A stretch of 39,345 nt of DNA, from contig CAZVAR010000016.1 of assembly GCA_964625225.1 (NCBI GenBank), positions 1 through 39,345 of the forward strand, read 5' to 3'. Each line of letters starts with the position of its first letter. The first letter of the stretch is position 1. A model generated the notes under the pieces. It did no database searches and was not told the origin of the DNA. It worked only from the letters and a program-made list of their open reading frames with translations. The stretch comes from CAZVAR01 sp964625225 (lineage in GTDB: Bacteria > Pseudomonadota > Alphaproteobacteria > JAJUGE01). The translations under genes and the position numbers were made by a program. Of the stretch, positions 1 to 8,238 are shown piece by piece.

Positions 1-380
1 TGGGTGATCGTCGAACCGCCGACCGGTCGGCGATCGGAGGCCCTGTTGTACAGATTGGTGATCAGCGCGCGCACCACGCTCATCACGTCGACGCCCGGAT
101 GGCGGTAGAAGTTCTTGTCCTCGGCCGCGAGGAAAGCGTCGATCACGTAGAGCGGGATCACCTCGATCGGAACGAAGAGCCGGTGCTGCACCGCATGCTC
201 GGCGAGCAGACGGCCGTCCCCGGCGTATATACGAGTCGTGATCGGCGGCTCATACTCGGCGAGCTGGCCGTAGTCCGGCAGGTCACGGCCATAATAGTAG
301 AAGACCCCGAAGATGCCGGCGACGGCCACGCCGGCTCCGAGCACGAGCAGTGTGAACGTCGCGAAAAGGAACCGCTTCAT
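1..380 (-). CDS. mrcA: Penicillin-binding protein 1A, N-terminal part (cut by window edge)
   Basis: Class A penicillin-binding protein that polymerises and cross-links peptidoglycan at the periplasmic face of the inner membrane. The visible 126 codons begin with a short basic start (MKRFLF), one membrane anchor at about residues 4-28, then the start of the glycosyltransferase (GT51) domain. Two hallmark motifs are present: AEDKNFYRHPGVD, which holds the catalytic Glu, and GGSTIT near the cut edge. The transpeptidase domain lies outside the window. The gene follows the amidase gene on the same strand, 114 bases downstream, in the order usual for alphaproteobacteria (rne divergent, then amidase, then PBP1A). 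Family assignment is secure; only the 5' third of the gene is seen. Confidence 0.93.
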   Translation of the reverse strand, partial: MKRFLFATFTLLVLGAGVAVAGIFGVFYYYGRDLPDYGQLAEYEPPITTRIYAGDGRLLAEHAVQHRLFVPIEVIPLYVIDAFLAAEDKNFYRHPGVDVMSVVRALITNLYNRASDRRPVGGSTIT

Positions 381-494
381 CGGCTGCTTTGCTGATCGCC
401 CCGGTCGCCCCGGCCGTGCGACGGCCTTAGCTTCGGACAGGAGATAGTACCGAATGGCGGGCAGACGAGAGAAAATGCTGCCCGGCCTCGCCGG

Positions 495-1730
495 TCAGGA
501 CCGGCTGAGCGAGCTTTTGTAAGCGAAGTAGCGGTCGGTTGCACGCGCGATCGCCTCGATGAGGCGGGCCCGATAGCCGGGATCGTTGAGCAATTTCTCC
601 TCGGTGGGGTTGGAAAGGTAGCCGAGCTCGATCAGGACCGACGGCACGTCGGGTGCCTTGAGTACGGCGAACCCGGCGAACCGGTGGGTCTTCGCCAGCA
701 GCGTGACCTGGTCGCGGAGATGGTCGACCAGGATACTGGCGTAATGGGCGGACAGGTTCATCGTCTCGCGCTGGGCGAGGTCGATCAGGATGTCCACCAC
801 CTCCGGGGCCTCGACCGATGCCAGATCCACCCCGGCGATCAGGTCGGCCTTGTTCTCCCGCGTCGCCAGCGCGGCGGCCTCCTTGTCGGAGGCATGCTCG
901 GAAAGCGTATAGACGGAGAGGCCCCGGACGTTGCGCGAGCCGATCGAGTCCGCGTGCAGGGAGATGAACAGGTCCGCGCCCGCCTTGCGCGCCTTGAGGA
1001 CTCGATCGCGCAGCCGGATGAAGACGTCCCGGTCACGTGTCAATACCACCTTGTACTTGCCGGTCGCCTCGAGGCGCGCCTTGAGCTCCCGCGCGGCCGC
1101 GAGCGTCACGCGCTTCTCGTAGGTCCCGCCGACACCGATCGCGCCGGGATCGACCCCGCCATGCCCTGCATCGATGGCGATGACCGGCTTGTTCTCCCGC
1201 CGCCCTGACCGCTTCACGGCCGGCGGCGCCGTGAACGGGGCGGTCGCGGCCGCCGGCTGCACGGTGGCGACCGGCCCGGCCCGGAACGCATCCCCGGCGA
1301 TCGGCTCAAGATCGATGACGAGCCGGTAGCGCCCTCCCTGGGACGGCTCCAGCAGGAAGCTCCGCTGCACCTGGGCAGGACCATTGAGGTCCAACACGAT
1401 CCGCGAGGTCCCGGGCTTGAACAGCCCCACGCGCAGTCGCGCGACCACGCCGAAATTGTCGATCGCCTCGGCATCCGCCTGCCAGATCAACTCCGGCAGG
1501 TCGATTACCACCCGGTACGGGCTGGTCAGCGTGAAAAGGCGGTAGGAGACCGGCTCGGTGAGGTCCAGCACGAGCCGCGTCGCCGGCGGCTGGGCACCGA
1601 CCCGCACGGCCGTCACGGCCAGACCCGCTTCCGCCGAGAACGGGACGAGGAGGAGCAGGACGAGCGCCACCCGGCGCAGGAGCTCGAGCACAGCCGACAC
1701 GTGAGAACCGTTCCTGAGACGATGCCGCAT
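495..1730 (-). CDS. amiC: N-acetylmuramoyl-L-alanine amidase (AMIN + Amidase_3), AmiC type
   Basis: Periplasmic zinc amidase that cleaves the bond between muramic acid and the stem peptide, used in cell separation. The 411-residue protein has a signal peptide at about 1-35 (LVLLLLVPFSAEA), an AMIN domain at about 37-145, which localises such enzymes to the septum or wall, a Pro/Ala-rich linker, and Amidase_3 at about 183-405. Zinc ligands are H190 (DAGHGG), E205 (TYEKRV) and H259 (SLHADS); the catalytic Glu is E368 (VLIELGYLSN). All are present, so it should be active. A GTG at 1700 with AGGAA upstream is an alternative start that keeps the signal peptide. It is divergent from rne, and mrcA follows it. 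Confidence 0.95.
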   Translation of the reverse strand: MRHRLRNGSHVSAVLELLRRVALVLLLLVPFSAEAGLAVTAVRVGAQPPATRLVLDLTEPVSYRLFTLTSPYRVVIDLPELIWQADAEAIDNFGVVARLRVGLFKPGTSRIVLDLNGPAQVQRSFLLEPSQGGRYRLVIDLEPIAGDAFRAGPVATVQPAAATAPFTAPPAVKRSGRRENKPVIAIDAGHGGVDPGAIGVGGTYEKRVTLAAARELKARLEATGKYKVVLTRDRDVFIRLRDRVLKARKAGADLFISLHADSIGSRNVRGLSVYTLSEHASDKEAAALATRENKADLIAGVDLASVEAPEVVDILIDLAQRETMNLSAHYASILVDHLRDQVTLLAKTHRFAGFAVLKAPDVPSVLIELGYLSNPTEEKLLNDPGYRARLIEAIARATDRYFAYKSSLSRS

Positions 1731-1802
1731 TTTGCGCGGCTAACACCCGGACCTCAATAGAAGAACGGTCGCCCGTCCGGCTTTTCCCGATCAGATTGGC
1801 CG

Positions 1803-1831
1803 TTGTCCACAGGCGCAACGCGAACTATGCT
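1803..1831 (+). promoter_or_regulatory. Putative sigma70 promoter of rne
   Basis: TTGTCC at 1803-1808 and TATGCT at 1826-1831, separated by 17 bases; each matches the consensus at four of six positions. A second -10-like TATAGT follows directly at 1831-1836. It points toward rne and lies about 317 bases before its start codon. Confidence 0.45.
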
Positions 1832-2058
1832 ATAGTGGTGATCCTTAGGTCGTTGGATTACGGCGCGGTCCGATTGCCGGCGCGCATGCGGCATGATGGC
1901 TTGCCCGCTCTGCGATGGCTCCCTGCCAGAAGGCTGCGCACCGCGAACCGCGATCTTTGCATTTGTACGAACCCACACCGGTCCAGGTGATAGAGCGCGC
2001 ATGCTGCTAGCGACACGAATTGCTGACGCAAAGCGTCGCGATGGCGCCTCGGTCGACC

Positions 2059-2078
2059 CGCGCATCGGAAGATGCGCG
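2059..2078 (+). promoter_or_regulatory. GNRA-capped hairpin in the rne leader
   Basis: CGCGCATC, GGAA, GATGCGCG: a perfect 8-bp stem closed by a GNRA-type tetraloop, 70 bases before the rne start codon. E. coli rne mRNA is autoregulated by RNase E binding hairpins in its 5' leader; a similar role here is an inference from position only. Confidence 0.4.
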
Positions 2079-2148
2079 ATCGCTCGGCCCGATTCCGCGT
2101 GCGCCGCGCGCGACCTGAAGACCGGACTCGCCTTGGAGTCCCAGTTTT

Positions 2149-4791
2149 ATGACCAAACGTATGCTCATCGACGCGGCGCACCCGGAGGAGACACGGGTCG
2201 TCGTTCTTGACGGAAACCGGCTGGAGGATTTCGACTACGAATCGGCGTCGCGCAGGACCCTCAAGGGCAACATCTATCTCGGCAAGATCACGCGCGTCGA
2301 GCCGTCGCTCCAGGCGGCGTTCGTCGATTATGGCGGCAATCGCCACGGCTTTCTTCCGTTCAGCGATATCCACCCCGACTATTACCGGATTCCGATCGCG
2401 GATCGCGAAGCGCTGATCGCACAGGAGCCGGATGCCCCGGAGGAGCTGAACGGCGATGCGGGTAACGGGCATGGCTATAACGGCGCCGCGGCGGCGGAAA
2501 ACGGCGAAGATGCCGAGGCCGACGAAGAAGGCGAGAAGGAGGTAATCGAGACGGTTGGCGGCGAAGAGCTGGTCGAGCCACCTCGCAACCTTCAGCGGCT
2601 CCGGCGCAGCTACAAGATTCAGGAGGTCATTAAGCGGCGCCAGGTCGTTTTGGTGCAGGTCACCAAGGAGGAACGGGGCAACAAGGGCGCGGCCCTTACC
2701 ACCTACATCTCGCTGGCCGGCCGCTACTGCGTGCTGATGCCCAATGCGATCCGCGGCGGCGGGATCTCCCGCAAGATCACCAACGTCAAGGACCGCCGAC
2801 GGCTGAAGGACATCATCGATTCGCTCGACCTGCCGAGCGGCATGGCGGTGATCCTGCGGACCGCCGGCATGGAACGCAGCAAGGCGGAGATCCGCCGCGA
2901 CTACGACTTTCTCACGCGCGTCTGGGACGAGATCCGGGAGAAGACCTTCCACTCGCGGGCGCCGTCGCTGATCTATGAGGAAGCCAACCTCATCAAGCGC
3001 ACCATCCGCGACGTCTATTCGCGGGACATCGAAGAGGTGCTGGTCGAAGGCGAAGACGCCTATCGCACGGCGAAGTCCTTCATGCGCGCGCTGATGCCGA
3101 GCCACGCCAAGCGCGTCCAGCTCTACAAGGACCGACAGGTCCATCTGTTCCCGCGCTTCCAGGTAGAGAGCCAGCTTGACGCGCTGCATGCGCCCACCGT
3201 CCGGCTGAAGTCCGGCGGCTACATCGTCATCAACCCGACCGAAGCGCTGGTCGCCATCGACGTGAACTCCGGCCGCGCCACCCGTGAGCGGCACATTGAG
3301 GAGACCGCGCTGCGGACCAATCTGGAGGCGGCGAGCGAGATCGCGCGCCAACTCCGATTGCGCGACCTCGCCGGCCTGATCGTCATCGACTTCATCGATA
3401 TGGAGGACCGCCGCAACAACGCGGCCGTCGAACGCCGCCTGAAGGAGGCGATGCGGTTCGACCGCGCTCGGGTCCAGCTCGGCCGCATCAGTCAGCTCGG
3501 CCTGCTCGAACTCTCGCGTCAGCGGCTGCGACCGAGCCTGGTCGAGACGAGCATGCAGGTCTGCCCGCATTGCGACGGCCGGGGACTGGTCCGTACCGTG
3601 GAGTCCACGGCGTTGCACGTCTTCCGCGCGATCGAAGAGGAGGCGGCACGCCGGCGAAGCGCCGAGATCGCCGTCCATGTGACGACGCCGGTTGCCCTCT
3701 ACATCCTCAATCACAAGCGCAACGCGCTCTATGAGATCGAGAAGATCCAGGGGCTGCGCGTGATCCTGGAACAGGACGATACGCTGGTGTCCCCGGCCTT
3801 CCGCATCGATCATCTGAAGCCGATGCCGAAGGAGGAGGAGGCTCGCGCGCCGGCGCCGCTCGAAGTGACGACCGCCGACGAGGAGGACGAGGAAGACGCA
3901 ATCGCTGCCCAGCCCGCCGTCGCCGGCGAGGAACCGGAGGAGGAGCGGCAGGCCGAGGCCGAGAACGGCGAGGGCGACGACCGGCCACGGCGGCGGCGGC
4001 GCGGACGCCGCGGCGGGCGGCGGCGCGGACGCCGCCATGAGGATGAGACTGCTGTCGAGACGGTCGAGGCCGAAGTCGTGGCAGCCGATGCCGCGGAGGT
4101 CGATACGGTAGAGGTCGACACGGGTGCCGAACCGCTGCCGCGGGAACCCTCCCTTACGGCCGAGCCGGATGCTGGACCATCGGGGCCGGAAGACGGAGCG
4201 GCCCAACCGGAGCCACACGCCGAGGCAGGTGAGGAGGCAGTCTCGGCCTCCGAAACAAGCACCACCGAGCCCGAGCCTGCGGCCGAGCCGAAGGCCCGGC
4301 CACGGCGCCGGCGGCCGCGGCGGACCCGCGAGACGAGCGCAGCCGCAGCGGAACCAGTACCGCAGGAAGAGCCGCAGCAGCCGGAACCGGACTCCCAGGC
4401 TGCCTTGCCCGGGGACGAAGCACCTCCGGCCGGAGAGACCGCCGACATGGCGGCAGCGGAATCCTCACCCGAGGCCGCGCCGGAGCCGGTCGCAGCCGAA
4501 CTGCCCCCGCCGGAACTTCTGGAGCCGGAGATCGCCGCAACGGATATCGCTGCGGACGCGATGGCGGCGGAGGTCGCGGTCGCCGACGCGACGCGAGAGC
4601 CGACGGAACCGGAGGCGGCAATGGCCGAGCCGGAGCATGGCGGCATCCCGGACGCGGCGCGCTACAGCGAAGGCAACGGCGCCGAGGTCGAGGAGCCGGC
4701 GGAGTCCGCGCCCGCTGCACCGGAGCAACAGTCGGTTCCGGCCGAGCCGCGACCGCGGCGCCGAGGCTGGTGGCAGCGGCCGGTGGAGTGA
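2149..4791 (+). CDS. rne: Ribonuclease E
   Basis: Endoribonuclease that starts mRNA decay, processes rRNA and tRNA, and scaffolds the degradosome. The catalytic half (about 1-560) has an RNase H-like start and an S1 region broken by an acidic, Gly/Ala/Glu-rich insert (about residues 95-145), as is usual in alphaproteobacteria. The magnesium-binding aspartates are D371 (IDVNSG) and D414 (VIDFIDM), 43 residues apart exactly as in E. coli (D303, D346). The zinc-link is C472/C475 (CPHCDG). The C-terminal half is low-complexity, Glu/Ala/Pro-rich, with two Arg-rich blocks (RRRRRGRRGGRRRGRR and RPRRRRPRR) expected to bind RNA. The tail RRRGWWQRPVE matches the Gly-Trp-Trp element by which Caulobacter RNase E binds PNPase. 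GGAG lies 10 bases before the ATG. Confidence 0.97.
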   Translation: MTKRMLIDAAHPEETRVVVLDGNRLEDFDYESASRRTLKGNIYLGKITRVEPSLQAAFVDYGGNRHGFLPFSDIHPDYYRIPIADREALIAQEPDAPEELNGDAGNGHGYNGAAAAENGEDAEADEEGEKEVIETVGGEELVEPPRNLQRLRRSYKIQEVIKRRQVVLVQVTKEERGNKGAALTTYISLAGRYCVLMPNAIRGGGISRKITNVKDRRRLKDIIDSLDLPSGMAVILRTAGMERSKAEIRRDYDFLTRVWDEIREKTFHSRAPSLIYEEANLIKRTIRDVYSRDIEEVLVEGEDAYRTAKSFMRALMPSHAKRVQLYKDRQVHLFPRFQVESQLDALHAPTVRLKSGGYIVINPTEALVAIDVNSGRATRERHIEETALRTNLEAASEIARQLRLRDLAGLIVIDFIDMEDRRNNAAVERRLKEAMRFDRARVQLGRISQLGLLELSRQRLRPSLVETSMQVCPHCDGRGLVRTVESTALHVFRAIEEEAARRRSAEIAVHVTTPVALYILNHKRNALYEIEKIQGLRVILEQDDTLVSPAFRIDHLKPMPKEEEARAPAPLEVTTADEEDEEDAIAAQPAVAGEEPEEERQAEAENGEGDDRPRRRRRGRRGGRRRGRRHEDETAVETVEAEVVAADAAEVDTVEVDTGAEPLPREPSLTAEPDAGPSGPEDGAAQPEPHAEAGEEAVSASETSTTEPEPAAEPKARPRRRRPRRTRETSAAAAEPVPQEEPQQPEPDSQAALPGDEAPPAGETADMAAAESSPEAAPEPVAAELPPPELLEPEIAATDIAADAMAAEVAVADATREPTEPEAAMAEPEHGGIPDAARYSEGNGAEVEEPAESAPAAPEQQSVPAEPRPRRRGWWQRPVE

Positions 4792-4798
4792 CCCGTCG

Positions 4799-5593
4799 AT
4801 GACATTGGAGAAGGTTTCGCTCTCCATCGCGGAGGGCGTGGCGGTACTTGCCTTCAACGATCCCGACCGGCTCAACGCCGTCGGCGAGCGGATGCGGGAG
4901 GATTTCAGCCGCGCTCTCGATGCGATCGAGGATCCCGCCAACGGCGCCCGATGCCTGCTGCTGACCGGCACCGGGCGCGCCTTCTGCTCCGGCGCCAATC
5001 TGGCGGAGGGCAATCGCACCGAGGCCGACCCGGAGCGCGACCACGGCGCGGGGCTGGAGCGCTGGTACAACCCGACCTTTTTGCGCCTGCGCGCACTCGA
5101 CATGCCCATCATCGCCGCAGTCAACGGTCCGGCGGCCGGGGTTGGGATGAGCTTCGCGCTTGCAGCTGACCTGATCCTGGCGGCGCGCTCCGCCTACTTC
5201 CTTCAGGCGTTCGCGCGGATCGGGCTGGTGCCGGACGGCGGTGCGACGTACCTGCTGCCCCGCCTCGTCGGCCGGGCGCGTGCGCTCGAACTTTCGCTTC
5301 TTGCCGAAAGGCTGCCGGCGGAGAAGGCGCTGGAGTGGGGCCTCGTCAACCAGGTCCACGATGACGACGCGCTGATGGGCGCGGCAACCGCCCTGGCGCG
5401 GCGGCTCGCCGCGGGGCCGACCCTGGCTTACGCGCTGATACGCAAGGCCTACTGGCACAGCCTCGAGAACGACTACGAGGCGCAACTGCACCTCGAGCGC
5501 ATCTACCAGAAGGGGGCCGGCCAGTCGGCCGATTTCCGGGAGGGCGTCGCCGCCTTCCTGGAAAAGCGCCCCCCGCGTTTCGAGGGCCGCTGA
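4799..5593 (+). CDS. Enoyl-CoA hydratase/isomerase, PaaG-like
   Basis: Crotonase-fold protein of 264 residues. Oxyanion-hole segments are GRAFCSGANLAEG and AVNGPAAGVGMSFALAAD. The stretch FARIGLVPDGGATYLLPR and the C-terminus FREGVAAFLEKRPPRFEGR resemble E. coli PaaG, the phenylacetyl-CoA ring-epoxide isomerase, including the Asp used by PaaG in place of the hydratase Glu. An isomerase acting on an aromatic-derived or unsaturated CoA ester is therefore more likely than a plain beta-oxidation hydratase (inference; no other paa gene is in view). The start is only 8 bases after the rne stop, and its GGAG (4785-4788) lies inside the last rne codons, so translation is probably coupled to rne. The stop is 8 bases from the convergent aminotransferase gene. 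Confidence 0.88.
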   Translation: MTLEKVSLSIAEGVAVLAFNDPDRLNAVGERMREDFSRALDAIEDPANGARCLLLTGTGRAFCSGANLAEGNRTEADPERDHGAGLERWYNPTFLRLRALDMPIIAAVNGPAAGVGMSFALAADLILAARSAYFLQAFARIGLVPDGGATYLLPRLVGRARALELSLLAERLPAEKALEWGLVNQVHDDDALMGAATALARRLAAGPTLAYALIRKAYWHSLENDYEAQLHLERIYQKGAGQSADFREGVAAFLEKRPPRFEGR

Positions 5594-5601
5594 CCGACGC
5601 C

Positions 5602-6756
5602 TCAACCGGCGCGCAGCCAGCGCCGCAACCGTTGTGCCGCCTCGGCGACGTCCTCGGTCGGACCGGCGAAGGAGAAACGCACATAGCGCCCGCCGCGCGC
5701 CCGGTCGAAGTCGATCCCGGGCGTAGCGGCCACGCCGGTCTCGGCCAGCATGCGGCGGCAGAACGCCTCGCTGTCCGCAGTCAGATGGCCTATGTCGGCA
5801 TAGATGTAGAAGGCGCCGTCGGCGGGAGCGAGCCGGACGATTCCGGCCTCGGGCAGCGCCGAAAGGAGGAGGCGGCGATTCTCGGCGTAGCGCGCAACGT
5901 TGGCATCGAGTTCGTCGCGACAGTCGAACGCAGCGAGCCCTCCGATCTGCGACAGCGTGGGTGCGGATATGTAAAGGTTCTGTGCCAGCCGCTCGACCGG
6001 GCCGATCAGATCCGGCGGTAGCACCATCCAGCCGAGCCGCCAGCCGGTCATCGAGAAATATTTGGAGAAGCTGTTGATGACGATGGCCTCGTCCGAACAG
6101 CGCAAAACCGTGTCCGCAGGCGCCTCGTAGGTGATGCCGTGATAGATCTCGTCCGAGATCAGCCGCATGCCCCGGTCCCGGCAATAGGCCGCGAGCGCCC
6201 GCAACCGATCGGGCGTCAGCATCGACCCTGTCGGGTTTGAGGGACTCGCGATCACCAGTCCCGCAAGCGGGCCGGCGACCCGGTCGAGCGCCTCGGGCGA
6301 GGGCTGGAAACCCGTATCGGCATCGACCGGGAGATGCACCGGCTCGACGCCGACCGCCGCCAGAATGTTGCGGTAGCACGGATAGCTGGGGTCTGTCAGC
6401 AGCACCCGGTCGCCAGGTTCGAACGCGGCCAGGAAGGCGAGCAGGAAGCCGCCGGACGAGCCCGTCGTGACCGCGACGCGCTCCGCCTCCACGTCGACCC
6501 CGTAAGCCTCGGCATAGTGGCGGGCGATCCGGCGGCGCAACTCCGGAATACCGAGTGCCTCCGTGTAGCCCAGCGGCCCCTCGTCCAGCGCAGCATGCGC
6601 CGCCGCGACAACGCCGGCCGGCGCGCCCGTGCCTGGCTGCCCGACCTCCATGTGCAGCACGTCCCCGCCCGCCGCGGCACGCTCATTTGCGGCGCGCAGC
6701 ACCTCCATGACGATGAACGGCGCGACGTCGCCGCGCCGGGCAATCTTGAGGGCCAT
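5602..6756 (-). CDS. Class I/II PLP-dependent aminotransferase
   Basis: Fold-type I aminotransferase of 384 residues, cytoplasmic, of the aspartate/aromatic aminotransferase superfamily. It has the Asn of SPSNPTGS (about 174), the Asp of SDEIYHG (about 202), the Schiff-base lysine K232 in SFSKYFSMTGWRLGW, and the C-terminal Arg in RYVRFSF that binds the substrate carboxylate. I chose the ATG at 6756 because GGAG sits 9 bases upstream and MALKIARRGDVAPF looks like a family N-terminus; the frame stays open upstream to 6816. The amino acid substrate cannot be told. It is convergent with the enoyl-CoA hydratase gene and divergent from the M48 protease gene. Confidence 0.9.
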   Translation of the reverse strand: MALKIARRGDVAPFIVMEVLRAANERAAAGGDVLHMEVGQPGTGAPAGVVAAAHAALDEGPLGYTEALGIPELRRRIARHYAEAYGVDVEAERVAVTTGSSGGFLLAFLAAFEPGDRVLLTDPSYPCYRNILAAVGVEPVHLPVDADTGFQPSPEALDRVAGPLAGLVIASPSNPTGSMLTPDRLRALAAYCRDRGMRLISDEIYHGITYEAPADTVLRCSDEAIVINSFSKYFSMTGWRLGWMVLPPDLIGPVERLAQNLYISAPTLSQIGGLAAFDCRDELDANVARYAENRRLLLSALPEAGIVRLAPADGAFYIYADIGHLTADSEAFCRRMLAETGVAATPGIDFDRARGGRYVRFSFAGPTEDVAEAAQRLRRWLRAG

Positions 6757-6870
6757 CTTCGTCAACTCCGGGCCGGAACGGAACGCGGGCTCCGCCGTCG
6801 CGCGGCGGCCGTCCATTGACGCACGGGAAACCGGTCCTTACGTTCACGACAAGATGACGGGATTCGGCAG

Positions 6871-8220
6871 TTGCGCAGACGCATCCGTGTTCTGATGGCT
6901 GCCGCCCTTGCGGCGGCGCTCTCCGTTGCGGGAACGACCGGGGCCTCGGCGGAACGGCTCTCGCTGGTCCGCGATGCGGAGATTGAAGGTATCATCCGCG
7001 ATTATGCAGCGCCACTGTTCGAGGTTGCGGGTCTGTCCCCCGATGCCGTGCGCATACACCTCGTCAACGACCGGCGGCTCAACGCCTTTGTCGCCAACGG
7101 ACAGCATTTGTTCCTGAATACCGGGCTGCTCCAGCGCAGCGAACATCCTGGCCAACTGATCGGCGTGATCGCACACGAAACGGGCCATATCGCCGGGGGA
7201 CATCTCGTCCGAACCCGCGACGAGATGTCCAATGCGGCGCTCCAGGCCCTGATCGGGAGCCTCCTCGGCGCCGCCGCGGCCGTGGCCAGCGGCGAGGGCG
7301 GTCTCGGGGCCGCGATCGCGACGGGCGGCCAGGAGATGGCGCGCCGGACCTTCCTGCAATACAGCCGTGCGCAGGAATCGGCTGCCGACCACGCAGCCCT
7401 TCGTTTCCTCGACGCGACCGGGCAGTCGTCGCGGGGGCTGAGCGAATTCCTGGAGATTCTGGCCGACCAGGAACTCCTGTCGGCGACCATGCAGGATCCC
7501 TATCTGCGCACGCACCCGATCACCCAAGAACGCGTCGAGACAGTCCGGCAGCACCTGCTGCATTCACCGCATGCAGATGCGAAGATGCCGGAAGAGTTTC
7601 TTGAGCGGCATGCACGCATGCGGGCGAAGTTGGACGGCTTCCTCTCCCCGCCCGCAGCGACACTCGCCAAGTATCCGACCGACGCCCGCGACATCGCCGC
7701 GCGGTATGCGCGCGCGATCGCCTATTATCGGCAACCGAATCTCGAAGCGGCGCTGCCGCTGATCGACGCGCTGATCGCCGAACGGCCCGACGATCCCTAC
7801 TTCCATGAGTTGCGCGGCCAGATGCTGTTCGAGAACGGACGCGTGGCCGAGGCGATCCCCTCCTACCAGCGGGCAGTCGAACTGCTGCCCGGTTCGGCGC
7901 TGCTGCGGCAGGAACTGGCGCGCGCCGCGATCGAGACGCAGGATCCGCAGCAGGTCAAAGCGGCGATCATCCACCTCGAGGAGGTGGTCCGGCTCGAACC
8001 GGGCAACTCCGGGGCGTGGCGGCTGCTCGGCATCGCCTACGGCCGCGACGGACAGATGGGCGAGGCCTCGCTGGCACTGGCCGAATCCGCACTGCTGCGC
8101 GGCGCCAAGGACGAGGCGCGGATACAGGCAGAGCGGGCGCAGCGATCGCTGCAGCGGGGCTCCGCATCCTGGTTGCGTGCCGACGACATCAAGCGCGCGG
8201 CCGCGCGCGGTAAGAGCTGA
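6871..8220 (+). CDS. Secreted M48 metalloprotease with TPR repeats (BepA/YfgC-like)
   Basis: Periplasmic zinc protease of 449 residues. BepA in E. coli helps assemble LptD and other outer-membrane proteins and degrades stalled ones. An Arg-rich n-region and signal peptide (about 1-27, ending GASA) precede the peptidase domain with HETGH (H102, E103, H106) and the third ligand E169 in AQESAADH. TPR repeats fill about residues 270-430, as in BepA. The start used is TTG at 6871; an ATG at 6895 would also leave a workable signal peptide. The DsbA-like gene follows 18 bases later on the same strand, so the pair probably forms an envelope-protein quality-control operon (inference). Confidence 0.9.
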   Translation: MRRRIRVLMAAALAAALSVAGTTGASAERLSLVRDAEIEGIIRDYAAPLFEVAGLSPDAVRIHLVNDRRLNAFVANGQHLFLNTGLLQRSEHPGQLIGVIAHETGHIAGGHLVRTRDEMSNAALQALIGSLLGAAAAVASGEGGLGAAIATGGQEMARRTFLQYSRAQESAADHAALRFLDATGQSSRGLSEFLEILADQELLSATMQDPYLRTHPITQERVETVRQHLLHSPHADAKMPEEFLERHARMRAKLDGFLSPPAATLAKYPTDARDIAARYARAIAYYRQPNLEAALPLIDALIAERPDDPYFHELRGQMLFENGRVAEAIPSYQRAVELLPGSALLRQELARAAIETQDPQQVKAAIIHLEEVVRLEPGNSGAWRLLGIAYGRDGQMGEASLALAESALLRGAKDEARIQAERAQRSLQRGSASWLRADDIKRAAARGKS

Positions 8221-8238
8221 CGAACGGGAGAACCAGAC

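Larger units (their letters stand above)
1731..2148. other. Divergent intergenic region amiC/rne with long rne leader
   Basis: A 418-base gap between the divergent amidase and RNase E genes. It holds a good sigma70-like promoter pointing to rne (1803-1831) and a compact hairpin at 2059-2078. From the promoter to the rne start codon is about 310 bases, so the rne mRNA probably has a long untranslated leader. I see no convincing gene inside; the open frames here lack ribosome binding sites and resemble no family. Confidence 0.6.

Noticed and set aside
2460..2580. Possible foreign insertion in rne (acidic, Gly/Glu-rich)
   Set aside because: An insert in the S1 region is common in alphaproteobacterial RNase E, it stays in frame, and base composition matches its surroundings.
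1858..4218. Minus-strand open frame opposite rne
   Set aside because: The frame opposes the conserved catalytic half of RNase E. Its own sequence has no ribosome binding site or family pattern.
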